Shown one piece after another: positions 1 through 7,056 of a stretch of 20,949 nucleotides of DNA. How positions within the stretch are numbered: the first letter of the stretch is position 1; every line of letters starts with the position of its first letter. Where the stretch lies: positions 1 to 20,949 of the forward strand of contig CAYJPM010000014.1 in the NCBI GenBank assembly GCA_964372145.1, in the 5' to 3' direction. The translations under genes and the position numbers were made by a program. The notes beneath the pieces were generated by a model. The model saw nothing but the letters and a program-made list of their open reading frames with translations, was not told the origin of the DNA and did no database searches. The stretch is from CAKOSP01 sp964372145 (GTDB lineage: Bacteria; Bacillota_I; Bacilli_A; RF39; UBA660).

Positions 1-2066
1 TTATATCTATGTTAAATTGGATTACTATGATTATGATATTATCTATAATATCAAGTGTTATCTTGTTGTATTTTTATTTAAGAAAGAATAATTATAATTA
101 TATTATATCCCTTTTAGGAGCATTTATATTTTTGTGTTCTGCTCCATTAATTTTTCATTCTCATAGACATATTATGTTTGTTAATTACATGCCTTTTTTA
201 ATACTTGGTTTATATGGTGTAGATAACTACATAAATAAAAAGAGTAGTTTGTTATTAATTATTTCTATAATTATGATGATACTTACAAGTTATTTTTTTA
301 GTGTATCTGGTTTAATTGCTTTATTTATTTATGGAGTATATAAATATTTAAAAACTGAAAATAAATTTAAAATTAAAGATTTAATATTATATAAAATTAA
401 ATTAACAATTCCTTTTATAATTGGAGTACTTGTTACGTGTATTTTACTTTTACCAACTCTTTATTCTTTAATGATAGGTAGATTAGAATCTAATGTTTCT
501 ATTAGTTTAGTTGATTTATTTATACCAAGTAATTATTTATTATATGATAATTATAATATGGGACTTACTTTAATAAGTTTAATAGGGTTAGTATTTATAT
601 TAATAAAAGGTAAATTTTATAATAAAATACTTTCAGTAATATTATTGTTAGTTAGTTTTATTCCAATATTTAATTATGTTTTAAATGGTTTTATGTATAT
701 TGATGGTAAATCATTAATACCTTTTATACCTTTAGTAATTATTCTTTTAGCAGAAGCTGGTAAATATATATTTAAGAAAAAATTATTATTTATGCATTAT
801 TTATTAGTAATTTACATCGTTTGTTCATCTTTTGGTGTATGTTTAATAACAAATTTAAAAGATGATTTAATACCTAAAGATGCATATTTAAGTGAAACAA
901 GTAATTATGATAAATTATTATTAAATTTAGATGATGAAGATTTCTATAGAATTAATAATTTAACTATGGATATGTCTTCAGTTAATTATATAAGTAATAT
1001 AAATGAATATAAAACTAGTATTTATTCTTCAACGTTTAATACTGATTATAAAGAATTTTATTACAATACTTTAGAAAATAATATGGTTTATAGAAATAAA
1101 TTTATAACTAATAATTCAACAAATGTATTATCACAAATGTTTTTTAGTGAAAAATATATTATTAGTGATAAAGTTCTTAATTTGAATTATGAATTAGTAT
1201 CATCAGACAGATTTAATTATTTATATAAAAATGAAGATGTACTTCCTTTAGGATATGCAACAAGTAATTATATTTATTTAGATGATTTCAATTCTTTAAA
1301 TAGTACTGAAAAAATGATAAATATATTAGGAAGTGTTGTATTAGATAATGAAAATACGAGTAATGAATTAATTAATATAGATGATATTGAGTTAGATTAT
1401 GAAATAATCGAATCTAATAATTTGGATATTAAACAAACTGAAAATGAATATTTGATTACATCAGAAAATGATGGATATCTAAAATTAGAAATAGATGATA
1501 TAAAATCTATTGATTTATTATTTATTGAGTTTGATGTTAATCCTCAAAAAGATGATATTTATATTGAAATAAATGATACTTTAAATAAATTGACTGATAT
1601 TGATTGGAAATATTACAATGAAAATGAAACATTTAATTATGTTTTAGAAGGTACTGATGTATTAGAAATTTATTTTAAAGAGGGTATATATGATATAAGT
1701 AATATTAATATATATAAATATAGTTACAGTAAAATAAGTAATATAAATGAAACAGTTGATCCATTTATTGTTGATAAAGATAAAACTGAAGGAGATTTAA
1801 TATCAGGAACGATTGATGTTACTAGTGATTCATATTTTACAATGTCTATACCTTATGATGATGGGTTTATTATCAAAGTTGATAATAAAGAAGTAAAATA
1901 TGAGAAAGTTAATGAAAGTTTTATTGGTTTTAATATTGATGAAGGTTACCATGAGATAGAAATAGAATATAAAGCACCATTCAAGGATATTTCTATGTAT
2001 ATATCTATTAGTGGTGTAATAATAATGATTATATATTTATTTATTGAAAGGAAGTTTAAAAAATGA
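1..2066 (+). CDS. yfhO: YfhO-family membrane protein (probable glycosyl transfer to envelope polymer), 5' partial
   Basis: The frame is open to the left edge: codons before the ATG at 9 are sense, so the gene probably starts upstream. From that Met, 685 residues are seen. About ten hydrophobic segments fill residues 4-283, including an SHRHIMFVNYMPF stretch near residue 51. A long polar, Asn/Asp-rich extracytoplasmic domain follows (about 285-655), then a last TM helix (about 661-680) and a basic tail. The C-terminal pattern, 'MSIPYDDGFIIKVDNKEV' and later 'EGYHEIEIEYKAP', is typical of YfhO proteins. In Bacillus and Listeria, YfhO acts with a CsbB-type glycosyltransferase and a GtcA flippase to glycosylate lipoteichoic acid outside the cell. 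The next two genes are exactly those types and overlap it. The role here is inferred; the polymer is unknown. It ends in TGA, the only TGA stop in the window. Confidence 0.8.
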   Translation, partial: ISMLNWITMIMILSIISSVILLYFYLRKNNYNYIISLLGAFIFLCSAPLIFHSHRHIMFVNYMPFLILGLYGVDNYINKKSSLLLIISIIMMILTSYFFSVSGLIALFIYGVYKYLKTENKFKIKDLILYKIKLTIPFIIGVLVTCILLLPTLYSLMIGRLESNVSISLVDLFIPSNYLLYDNYNMGLTLISLIGLVFILIKGKFYNKILSVILLLVSFIPIFNYVLNGFMYIDGKSLIPFIPLVIILLAEAGKYIFKKKLLFMHYLLVIYIVCSSFGVCLITNLKDDLIPKDAYLSETSNYDKLLLNLDDEDFYRINNLTMDMSSVNYISNINEYKTSIYSSTFNTDYKEFYYNTLENNMVYRNKFITNNSTNVLSQMFFSEKYIISDKVLNLNYELVSSDRFNYLYKNEDVLPLGYATSNYIYLDDFNSLNSTEKMINILGSVVLDNENTSNELINIDDIELDYEIIESNNLDIKQTENEYLITSENDGYLKLEIDDIKSIDLLFIEFDVNPQKDDIYIEINDTLNKLTDIDWKYYNENETFNYVLEGTDVLEIYFKEGIYDISNINIYKYSYSKISNINETVDPFIVDKDKTEGDLISGTIDVTSDSYFTMSIPYDDGFIIKVDNKEVKYEKVNESFIGFNIDEGYHEIEIEYKAPFKDISMYISISGVIIMIIYLFIERKFKK

Positions 2067-3004
2067 AAAAATTATTATCTGTAGTAGTGAGTTGTTATAA
2101 CGAAGAGGAAGCTATTCCATTCTTTTATGAAGAAATAGTTAAGACAGCAGATTTATTGAAAAAAGATTTAGAATTTGAATTTTTGTTTGTTAATGATGGA
2201 TCTAAAGATAAAACATTAGAAGTATTAAAAAGTTATGCAAAAAAAGATAAAAGAGTAAGATTTGTATCTTTTTCTAGAAATTTTGGAAAAGAAGCTGCAA
2301 TGTATGCTGGTTTATGCGAATCTAAAGGTGATTATGTAACACTTATGGACGCAGATTTACAAGATCCACCTGCATTACTTCCTGAAATGTATGATTTAAT
2401 TATTAATGATAAATATGATCAAGTAGGAACTAGAAGGGTATCTCGTAAAGGTGAACCTCCGATAAGAAGTTTTTTTGCTAGAATGTTTTATAAATTAATT
2501 AATAGAATGAGTAAAATCGAAATGGTAGATGGAGCTAGAGATTATAGATTAATGACAAGACAAGTAGTTGACTCTATTATAAGTTTAAAAGAATATAATA
2601 GATACTCTAAAGGTATATTCTCATTTGTAGGGTATGATACTAAATGGATTGAATATGAAAATATAGAAAGAGTAGCAGGAGAAACTAAATGGTCTTTCTG
2701 GAAGTTATTTAAATATGCTTTAGAAGGAATTATATCTTTTACTACAGTTCCATTAGCGCTTGCTTCCATATTCGGTATTATAAGTTGTTTATTATCATTT
2801 GTAGCTATAATAGTAATTATATCTAGAACACTTATATTTGGAGATCCAGTAAGTGGATGGCCATCAACTATATGTATTATTTTATTTATAGGCGGATTAC
2901 AATTATTTAGTATAGGTATACTTGGTCAATATTTAGCTAAAAATTATTTAGAAAATAAGAATAGACCTATATATATAGTAAAGGAAACTGAAAATGATAT
3001 CTAA
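2063..3004 (+). CDS. Family 2 glycosyltransferase, bactoprenol-phosphate sugar synthase type (CsbB/GtrB-like)
   Basis: 313 residues. The N-terminal GT-A domain shows VVVSCYNEEE (7-16), VNDGSKD (43-49), SRNFGKEAA and the metal/sugar-nucleotide motif DADLQDPP (96-103), then GARDYRLM. Two TM helices follow (about 229-256 and 268-290) with a short cytoplasmic tail. This is the architecture of CsbB/GtrB/DPM1-like enzymes, which load a sugar from a nucleotide donor onto undecaprenyl phosphate at the inner face of the membrane. The start overlaps the YfhO stop as ATGA (2063-2066), with a ribosome binding site AAAGGAAG just upstream, so translation is probably coupled. It should supply lipid-linked sugar to the GtrA flippase and then to YfhO. 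The sugar cannot be read from the sequence. Family assignment is firm; pathway is inferred from neighbours. Confidence 0.92.
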   Translation: MKKLLSVVVSCYNEEEAIPFFYEEIVKTADLLKKDLEFEFLFVNDGSKDKTLEVLKSYAKKDKRVRFVSFSRNFGKEAAMYAGLCESKGDYVTLMDADLQDPPALLPEMYDLIINDKYDQVGTRRVSRKGEPPIRSFFARMFYKLINRMSKIEMVDGARDYRLMTRQVVDSIISLKEYNRYSKGIFSFVGYDTKWIEYENIERVAGETKWSFWKLFKYALEGIISFTTVPLALASIFGIISCLLSFVAIIVIISRTLIFGDPVSGWPSTICIILFIGGLQLFSIGILGQYLAKNYLENKNRPIYIVKETENDI

Positions 3005-3401
3005 TATTAACAAATTATTAACAAAATATAAAAGCATTATTATGTATTTAATATTTGGTGTACTTACCACTGTTGTAAATATAGTTTTATATTATATATT
3101 TCAAGACATATTAAGTATACAATATTTAATATCTACTATAATTGCTTGGATAGGCGCTGTAGTATTTGCGTTTATTACAAATAAATATTTAGTTTTTAAT
3201 TCTAAAGAAAATAATAACTTTATAAAGGAATTATCATATTTTGTTTTATTTAGATTACTTACTTTAGTATTTGATTTAATAATTATGTACTTATTGGTTG
3301 ATATAATGAATATTGATGATTTACTCTCTAAAATAGTAGCTAATGTAGTAGTAGTAGTACTTAATTACATCTTTAGTAAATTATTTATATTTAAAAAATA
3401 A
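2994..3401 (+). CDS. GtrA/GtcA-family four-TM protein, probable lipid-linked sugar flippase
   Basis: 135 residues with four predicted TM helices (about 16-35, 42-63, 78-99, 106-127) and a basic FKK end. 'YLIFGVLTTVVN' near the start and 'FAFITNKYLVFN' at the end of TM2 are characteristic GtrA-family features. These small proteins are thought to move undecaprenyl-phosphate sugars to the outer face, where a GT-C type enzyme uses them. It overlaps the glycosyltransferase by 11 bases and has a good ribosome binding site, AAGGAA (2981-2986), inside that gene. Directly downstream is a hairpin terminator (3406-3437), so it is the last gene of the three-gene operon. Flippase activity is the family expectation and is not shown here. 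Confidence 0.9.
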   Translation: MISNINKLLTKYKSIIMYLIFGVLTTVVNIVLYYIFQDILSIQYLISTIIAWIGAVVFAFITNKYLVFNSKENNNFIKELSYFVLFRLLTLVFDLIIMYLLVDIMNIDDLLSKIVANVVVVVLNYIFSKLFIFKK

Positions 3402-3402
3402 C

Positions 3403-3430
3403 TTGAAATATTGTACTTTTATGGTACAAT
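3403..3430 (+). promoter_or_regulatory. SigA-type promoter embedded in the terminator, for the lipoprotein cluster
   Basis: -35 TTGAAA (3403-3408), a 16-base spacer and -10 TACAAT (3425-3430), with an extended -10 TG at 3422-3423. The expected transcription start is near 3437, giving a leader of about 17 bases that contains GGGGGA (3445-3450). Only 16 bases separate the T-run from the next ATG, so no other promoter fits after the terminator. Confidence 0.6.
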
Positions 3431-3437
3431 ATTTTTT
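3406..3437 (+). terminator. Intrinsic terminator of the yfhO–GT–gtrA operon
   Basis: A perfect 11-bp stem, AAATATTGTAC (3406-3416) with GTACAATATTT (3424-3434), has a 7-base loop. A run of six T (3432-3437) overlaps the end of the stem. It starts five bases after the gtrA stop. Confidence 0.85.
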
Positions 3438-3453
3438 AATTAACGGGGGAAAT

Positions 3454-4023
3454 ATGGAAAAAGATATAAAAAAATTAATAAATAATAGTAAAAAAATTGT
3501 ATTAGTAGGTAGTACATTGTTAGTTATGAGTGGGTGCAGTATTGTTAATGATGCTACACACACATATGCTAGAATTATGTTAGAAAATTCTGAAGAATTT
3601 GTAACTAAAGCAGAAGTTAATCAAGCAGATGGCCAAAATAAAGAAATATTATCATATGCTTATTATAATAATTTAATTTCAGTTGAGGGAAATTATGAGT
3701 TTTTGGTTGGAGAAAAAGTAGATCCAGTTGTAATGTATTATTATAGTTATGTAACAAGTAATGGTGAAGAAGTAAGTGGATGGTCAGAAAAAGATAATCT
3801 TAGAGGTACAACAGATGTTACTAGATTAGATTATTATGAATACACAGGTTATATTATTTATTTTGATAATGAAAATAATTTAGTAGTAAATGAATTTACT
3901 AGTGAAAATATAGAAGATATTATAAATAATTGTAATTTTTACGCGGGAGCTACATTAAAATCAAAAGAAATTGTAGAAAGTAATGATATTTTTACTACTT
4001 CTTATCAAAAAGTAAAGAAGTAA
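3454..4023 (+). CDS. Putative lipoprotein of unknown function
   Basis: 189 residues from the ATG at 3454, which has GGGGGA at 3445-3450. An in-frame TTG at 3403 lies inside the terminator stem and is rejected as the start. The N-terminus is basic (KDIKK...SKK), then hydrophobic (IVLVGSTLLVMSG), then Cys28. M-S-G-C is an acceptable though not ideal lipobox, because Met sits at -3. The mature part is Tyr- and acid-rich with no domain I recognise; 'VDPVVMYYYSYVTSNGEEVSGWSEK' style beta-strand sequence suggests a small exported beta domain. The C-terminus is SYQKVKK, matching the ends of the next two genes. It starts a three-gene cluster; the following gene begins seven bases after its stop. Lipoprotein status is probable, function unknown. 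Confidence 0.7.
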   Translation: MEKDIKKLINNSKKIVLVGSTLLVMSGCSIVNDATHTYARIMLENSEEFVTKAEVNQADGQNKEILSYAYYNNLISVEGNYEFLVGEKVDPVVMYYYSYVTSNGEEVSGWSEKDNLRGTTDVTRLDYYEYTGYIIYFDNENNLVVNEFTSENIEDIINNCNFYAGATLKSKEIVESNDIFTTSYQKVKK

Positions 4024-4030
4024 TATTACT

Positions 4031-4674
4031 ATGAAATACGATTTACAAAATTTAAAGAATATATATATAAATATATTTAATCAAGCAAATAAATTAGATG
4101 AAAACGAAAAAAAATAATTGATTTACATGATAAATTTACTAATGCTGTTGAAAAGAGAGATAATTCTTTAACAAAAACTATAGTTAAATCTACTTGTTTT
4201 TTAACTTATGTTGTTTGTTATTTAATGTCATTAGTGGGATTTATATATAGTCCACAAATATTATTTTTTCTTTTAATGGTTATCTTTACTTCTATTTCTA
4301 TGTTTAATTTAAAAAATATATTAGAATGTATTTCTGATTTTAGTGATAATAATAAAATTGTATTAGAATCTCAAATTCAATCTGAATTATTTTTTAAAGA
4401 GCATGATAATATTAAAAGTAAGTTAAACTACTTTATAAAAGAATATAATAATTTTAAAGTTAACTATAATGATGATTTTAAATCAAATAAGTTTATTAGT
4501 AGTATGAATTATCAATCTGAATTAGTTAAATTATTTGAAATGCTAGATTTATCTAATGAAACAATAAATAATTTAACAATTGATAATTATTTACTAGATG
4601 ATTCTTTTCATATTAATACTGAAGTACCAGAATATAATGAGGAAATATCTAGTTATCAAAGACTAAAGAAATAA
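4031..4674 (+). CDS. Two-TM protein of unknown function, split by an A8 frameshift
   Basis: An ATG at 4031 opens a frame that reads 28 residues (MKYDLQNLKN...DENEKK) and stops at TAA 4115-4117, right after eight A (4107-4114). One added A, or a -1 slip on the A tract, joins it to the open frame that runs to 4674. The joined product is about 214 residues. The downstream frame has no start codon of its own before the ATG at 4225, which falls inside TM1, so an N-terminus is clearly missing without the join. The joined protein has a charged N-terminal region, TM helices at about 53-72 and 76-94, a polar Asn-rich C-terminal region and the end SSYQRLKK. The next gene has the same layout, the same MKY start and a similar end, so the pair look like diverged tandem paralogues. 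A sequencing error, phase variation or programmed slippage are all possible. Confidence 0.6.
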
Positions 4675-4688
4675 AAAAGGGGTAAATA

Positions 4689-5390
4689 ATGAAATATAAT
4701 CAAGAGACAATGAATGAATATAAAAGAAAAGTAGATTATATATTAAATCAAATCAAAATTGGTGAAGAAGATTTAGAAAAAGTTAGTATTAATGGTAATA
4801 ATATACTAGCTCAAATAGCTATAGCTAAAGAGAATTATAATAATCTATGTAAAAAAAATAACTTTACTAAATTTTTAATATATTTAACAACGCTTTTATT
4901 ATTATTAAATGTAATTTTAACATTAGGTTTTGGTAATATAGAATTATTAATAATTTCTGTAATTTTAGCAGGTAATGCATATATTTGTTTTGAAGAAGAG
5001 AAAAAAATGTCTTTAATTAAAAATGGTGTTAATAAATTAAACAAACAATATGAAACTGAGTTTTTAAATTTATTTAAAAAGAAAAAAGAAATAGATTTTA
5101 ATATTAATTTGTCAAAAAATATAATGAGTACTTATGAAGATTATCTTAAATGTTTTTTTAATCAAGAATTTCAAACATTTTTTAAACAAACAATTTTAGA
5201 TGGTGACATAAAATTATTATATAACTTAGATTATAGTTTTTGTGAAAATAATGATTTACTTAATAGATATATGAAATTATTAGATGTTTATAAAGAATTA
5301 TATCCTGATTTTGTAATTGAAAATACTATTCCTGATAGTATTTATAATTTTGATAATTATGAAAAACCTTTACAGCGTGTTAAAAAATAA
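4689..5390 (+). CDS. Two-TM coiled-coil protein of unknown function
   Basis: 233 residues, starting at ATG 4689 after AAAAGGGG (4675-4682). Residues 1-55 form a charged, probably coiled-coil region. Two adjacent TM helices follow (about 59-79 and 84-101) with a very short loop. A Lys/Glu-rich helical segment (about 102-145) and a mixed C-terminal region come next, ending KPLQRVKK. Positive charges flank the TM hairpin, so both ends are probably cytoplasmic. It resembles the frameshifted gene before it in length, MKY[D/N] start, TM hairpin and C-terminal tail. I recognise no family. A weak terminator follows at once, so it closes the cluster. Confidence 0.7.
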   Translation: MKYNQETMNEYKRKVDYILNQIKIGEEDLEKVSINGNNILAQIAIAKENYNNLCKKNNFTKFLIYLTTLLLLLNVILTLGFGNIELLIISVILAGNAYICFEEEKKMSLIKNGVNKLNKQYETEFLNLFKKKKEIDFNINLSKNIMSTYEDYLKCFFNQEFQTFFKQTILDGDIKLLYNLDYSFCENNDLLNRYMKLLDVYKELYPDFVIENTIPDSIYNFDNYEKPLQRVKK

Positions 5391-5410
5391 CTCTTAAATG
5401 AGTTTTTTTT
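5389..5410 (+). terminator. Short intrinsic terminator after the two-TM genes
   Basis: A 5-bp stem, AACTC (5389-5393) with GAGTT (5400-5404), has a 6-base loop. Eight T (5403-5410) follow and overlap the stem by two bases. The stem is short, but the T-run is strong and the position, overlapping the stop codon, fits. Confidence 0.55.
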
Positions 5411-5422
5411 ATTGTTAAATTA

Positions 5423-5431
5423 TGTTATAAT
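5423..5431 (+). promoter_or_regulatory. Extended -10 promoter for the mnmE operon
   Basis: TG (5423-5424), one base, then a perfect TATAAT (5426-5431). No good -35 is present: at 17-base spacing the site falls on the T-run of the preceding terminator. The expected start is near 5438, just before the ribosome binding site AAGGGGA (5442-5448) of mnmE. Confidence 0.55.
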
Positions 5432-5454
5432 AACCTCGTTTAAGGGGATTTTAT

Positions 5455-6813
5455 ATGGAAGATGTAATATGTAGTATATCTACTAGTGTTGGAAATAACG
5501 CTATTTCTATAGTTAGAGTATCTGGTAAAGATGCTATTTTAATAGTGAATAAAATGTTTTCAAGAGACATTAATAAATTTGGTACTCATACTATAAATTA
5601 TGGTTATATTAAAAATGATGACGATATAATAGATGAAGTATTACTTACTTTGATGAGAAGTCCTAAGACTTATACAACAGAAGATATGATTGAAATAAAT
5701 TGTCATGGAGGTATATCAACAACTAATAAAGTTTTAGAGTTATTACTTGAAAATGGATGTAGATTGGCAGAACCTGGTGAATTTACAAAAAGAGCATTTT
5801 TAAATGGAAGAATAGATTTAACTAAAGCAGAAGCTGTAAATGATTTATTAAAAGCAAATACAGACGCTTCTAGAAATATGGCAATGAATGGTTTAAATGG
5901 TAGATTATATAAAAAAATTAATAATTTAAGAGAAGATATTTCAAAAATAATAAGCAATATTGAAGTAAATATAGATTATCCTGAATATACAGATGAACTT
6001 GAAGTTACTGATAGTTTAATGGATAAGTATTTAGTAGATATTAATAAAAAATTATTACAAATTATAAAAGATTCTGAAAGTGGACAAATTATTAAAAATG
6101 GAATAAAGGTTGCTATTATAGGTAGACCTAATGTAGGTAAGAGTAGCTTACTTAATGCATTTTTAGATGAAAATAAAGCTATTGTAACTAATATAGCTGG
6201 TACTACTAGAGATATAGTTGAGGGATCTATTACATTAAATGGAATAGAACTTCATTTTATAGACACAGCAGGTATTNNNNNNNNNNGTATTAGAGAAACA
6301 GAAGATATAGTTGAGAAAATTGGAGTAGATAAAGCAAAAGAAATATCTAAATCAGCAGATTTAGTTATTATAGTTTTAAATAATAATGAAGAGTTAACTA
6401 AAGAAGATAGAGAATTAATAAATAATATAGAATTAAGCAAAAGAATTATATTTGTTAACAAGAGTGATTTAGAATCTAAACTTAATATAAATGAAGAAGA
6501 CATAGTTTATGGTAATACCGTAGAGTTAAATGGAATAGATAAGTTAAAAGATAAAATAGTGGACAAATTAAATTTAACTGAAATACTAAATAAAGATATG
6601 ACTTATTTAGGTAATATTAGACAAATAGATTTAGTAAAAAAAGCTAGTAATAGTTTAGAAAATGCTATTGTTGGTAAAGATAATAATATGCCTATAGATT
6701 TAATAGAAATTGATATTAAAAATGCATGGCAATATTTAGGTGAACTTACTGGTGAATTTTATGAAGATGAATTAGTAGATAAAATATTTAGTAATTTTTG
6801 TTTAGGAAAGTAG
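5455..6813 (+). CDS. mnmE: tRNA uridine-5-carboxymethylaminomethyl(34) synthesis GTPase MnmE (contains an assembly gap)
   Basis: MnmE and MnmG together install the (carboxymethyl)aminomethyl group on wobble uridine 34 of certain tRNAs. The N-terminal tetrahydrofolate-binding domain (about 1-118) includes 'EINCHGG' and 'EPGEFTKRAFLNGRIDL'. A helical domain follows, then an inserted G domain with the P-loop GRPNVGKSS (223-231), GTTRDIVEG, DTAG and NKSD. The protein ends in FCLGK, the invariant C-terminal Cys motif. Ten N lie at 6277-6286, just after DTAGI. The conceptual length is 452, but the true length is probably 447 because the gap flanks repeat five bases (see the gap entry). The start has a strong ribosome binding site at 5442-5448. 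It is the first gene of an operon running through mnmG and rsmG, probably to the ParB-type gene. Confidence 0.97.
   Translation: MEDVICSISTSVGNNAISIVRVSGKDAILIVNKMFSRDINKFGTHTINYGYIKNDDDIIDEVLLTLMRSPKTYTTEDMIEINCHGGISTTNKVLELLLENGCRLAEPGEFTKRAFLNGRIDLTKAEAVNDLLKANTDASRNMAMNGLNGRLYKKINNLREDISKIISNIEVNIDYPEYTDELEVTDSLMDKYLVDINKKLLQIIKDSESGQIIKNGIKVAIIGRPNVGKSSLLNAFLDENKAIVTNIAGTTRDIVEGSITLNGIELHFIDTAGIXXXXIRETEDIVEKIGVDKAKEISKSADLVIIVLNNNEELTKEDRELINNIELSKRIIFVNKSDLESKLNINEEDIVYGNTVELNGIDKLKDKIVDKLNLTEILNKDMTYLGNIRQIDLVKKASNSLENAIVGKDNNMPIDLIEIDIKNAWQYLGELTGEFYEDELVDKIFSNFCLGK
6272..6291. other. Assembly gap (10 N) with overlapping contig ends
   Basis: GTATT (6272-6276) precedes the ten N (6277-6286), and the same GTATT (6287-6291) follows them. 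Removing one copy plus the N gives GCAGGTATTAGAGAAACA, which reads A-G-I-R-E-T, exactly the conserved MnmE switch II sequence. Fifteen bases, i.e. five codons, are therefore probably artificial. The reading frame is kept either way. Confidence 0.85.
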
Positions 6814-6820
6814 TGATAAT

Positions 6821-7039
6821 ATGTTTAATACTAGAGATGAAAAATTAGAAACATTTCATTATAAAAGTGAAATATTAAATCTAACAGAAGATGAAGCAAT
6901 TAATTATTTAGGTGAATACGCATATTATTTACAAAATTTATTATATAGAGAACTTCTTAAAACTAATGGATTATATATTACTGATGAAAATGGTAATATC
7001 AATCTAGTTAAAATAAATATAATAGAAAAAACAAGATAA
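6821..7039 (+). CDS. Small protein of unknown function between mnmE and mnmG
   Basis: 72 residues, acidic and Asn/Glu/Tyr-rich, with no TM segment, Cys pair or recognisable motif. A helix-rich middle ('LTEDEAINYLGEYAYYLQNLLYREL') is followed by a possible beta hairpin ('GLYITDENGNINLVKINI'). The ATG at 6821 has AGGAAAG (6804-6810) upstream, overlapping the end of mnmE, and the stop lies 17 bases before mnmG. It is therefore well placed as a translated member of the mnmE–mnmG operon. Coding potential is supported by position and ribosome binding site only; function is unknown. Confidence 0.65.
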   Translation: MFNTRDEKLETFHYKSEILNLTEDEAINYLGEYAYYLQNLLYRELLKTNGLYITDENGNINLVKINIIEKTR

Positions 7040-7056
7040 ATAAAAAAGGAAAAGTT

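Noticed and set aside
2542..2769. Open frame on the - strand within the glycosyltransferase gene
   Set aside because: Lies wholly inside a well-supported gene on the other strand, has no ribosome binding site and no recognisable protein character.
3403..3453. N-terminal extension of the lipoprotein from TTG 3403
   Set aside because: It would be coded by the terminator/promoter hairpin and has no ribosome binding site; the ATG at 3454 follows GGGGGA and gives a proper signal peptide.
4225..4674. A separate 149-residue gene starting at ATG 4225
   Set aside because: This start lies within a TM segment, lacks a ribosome binding site, and the frame is open upstream to the A8 tract, so it is better read as the 3' part of the split gene.
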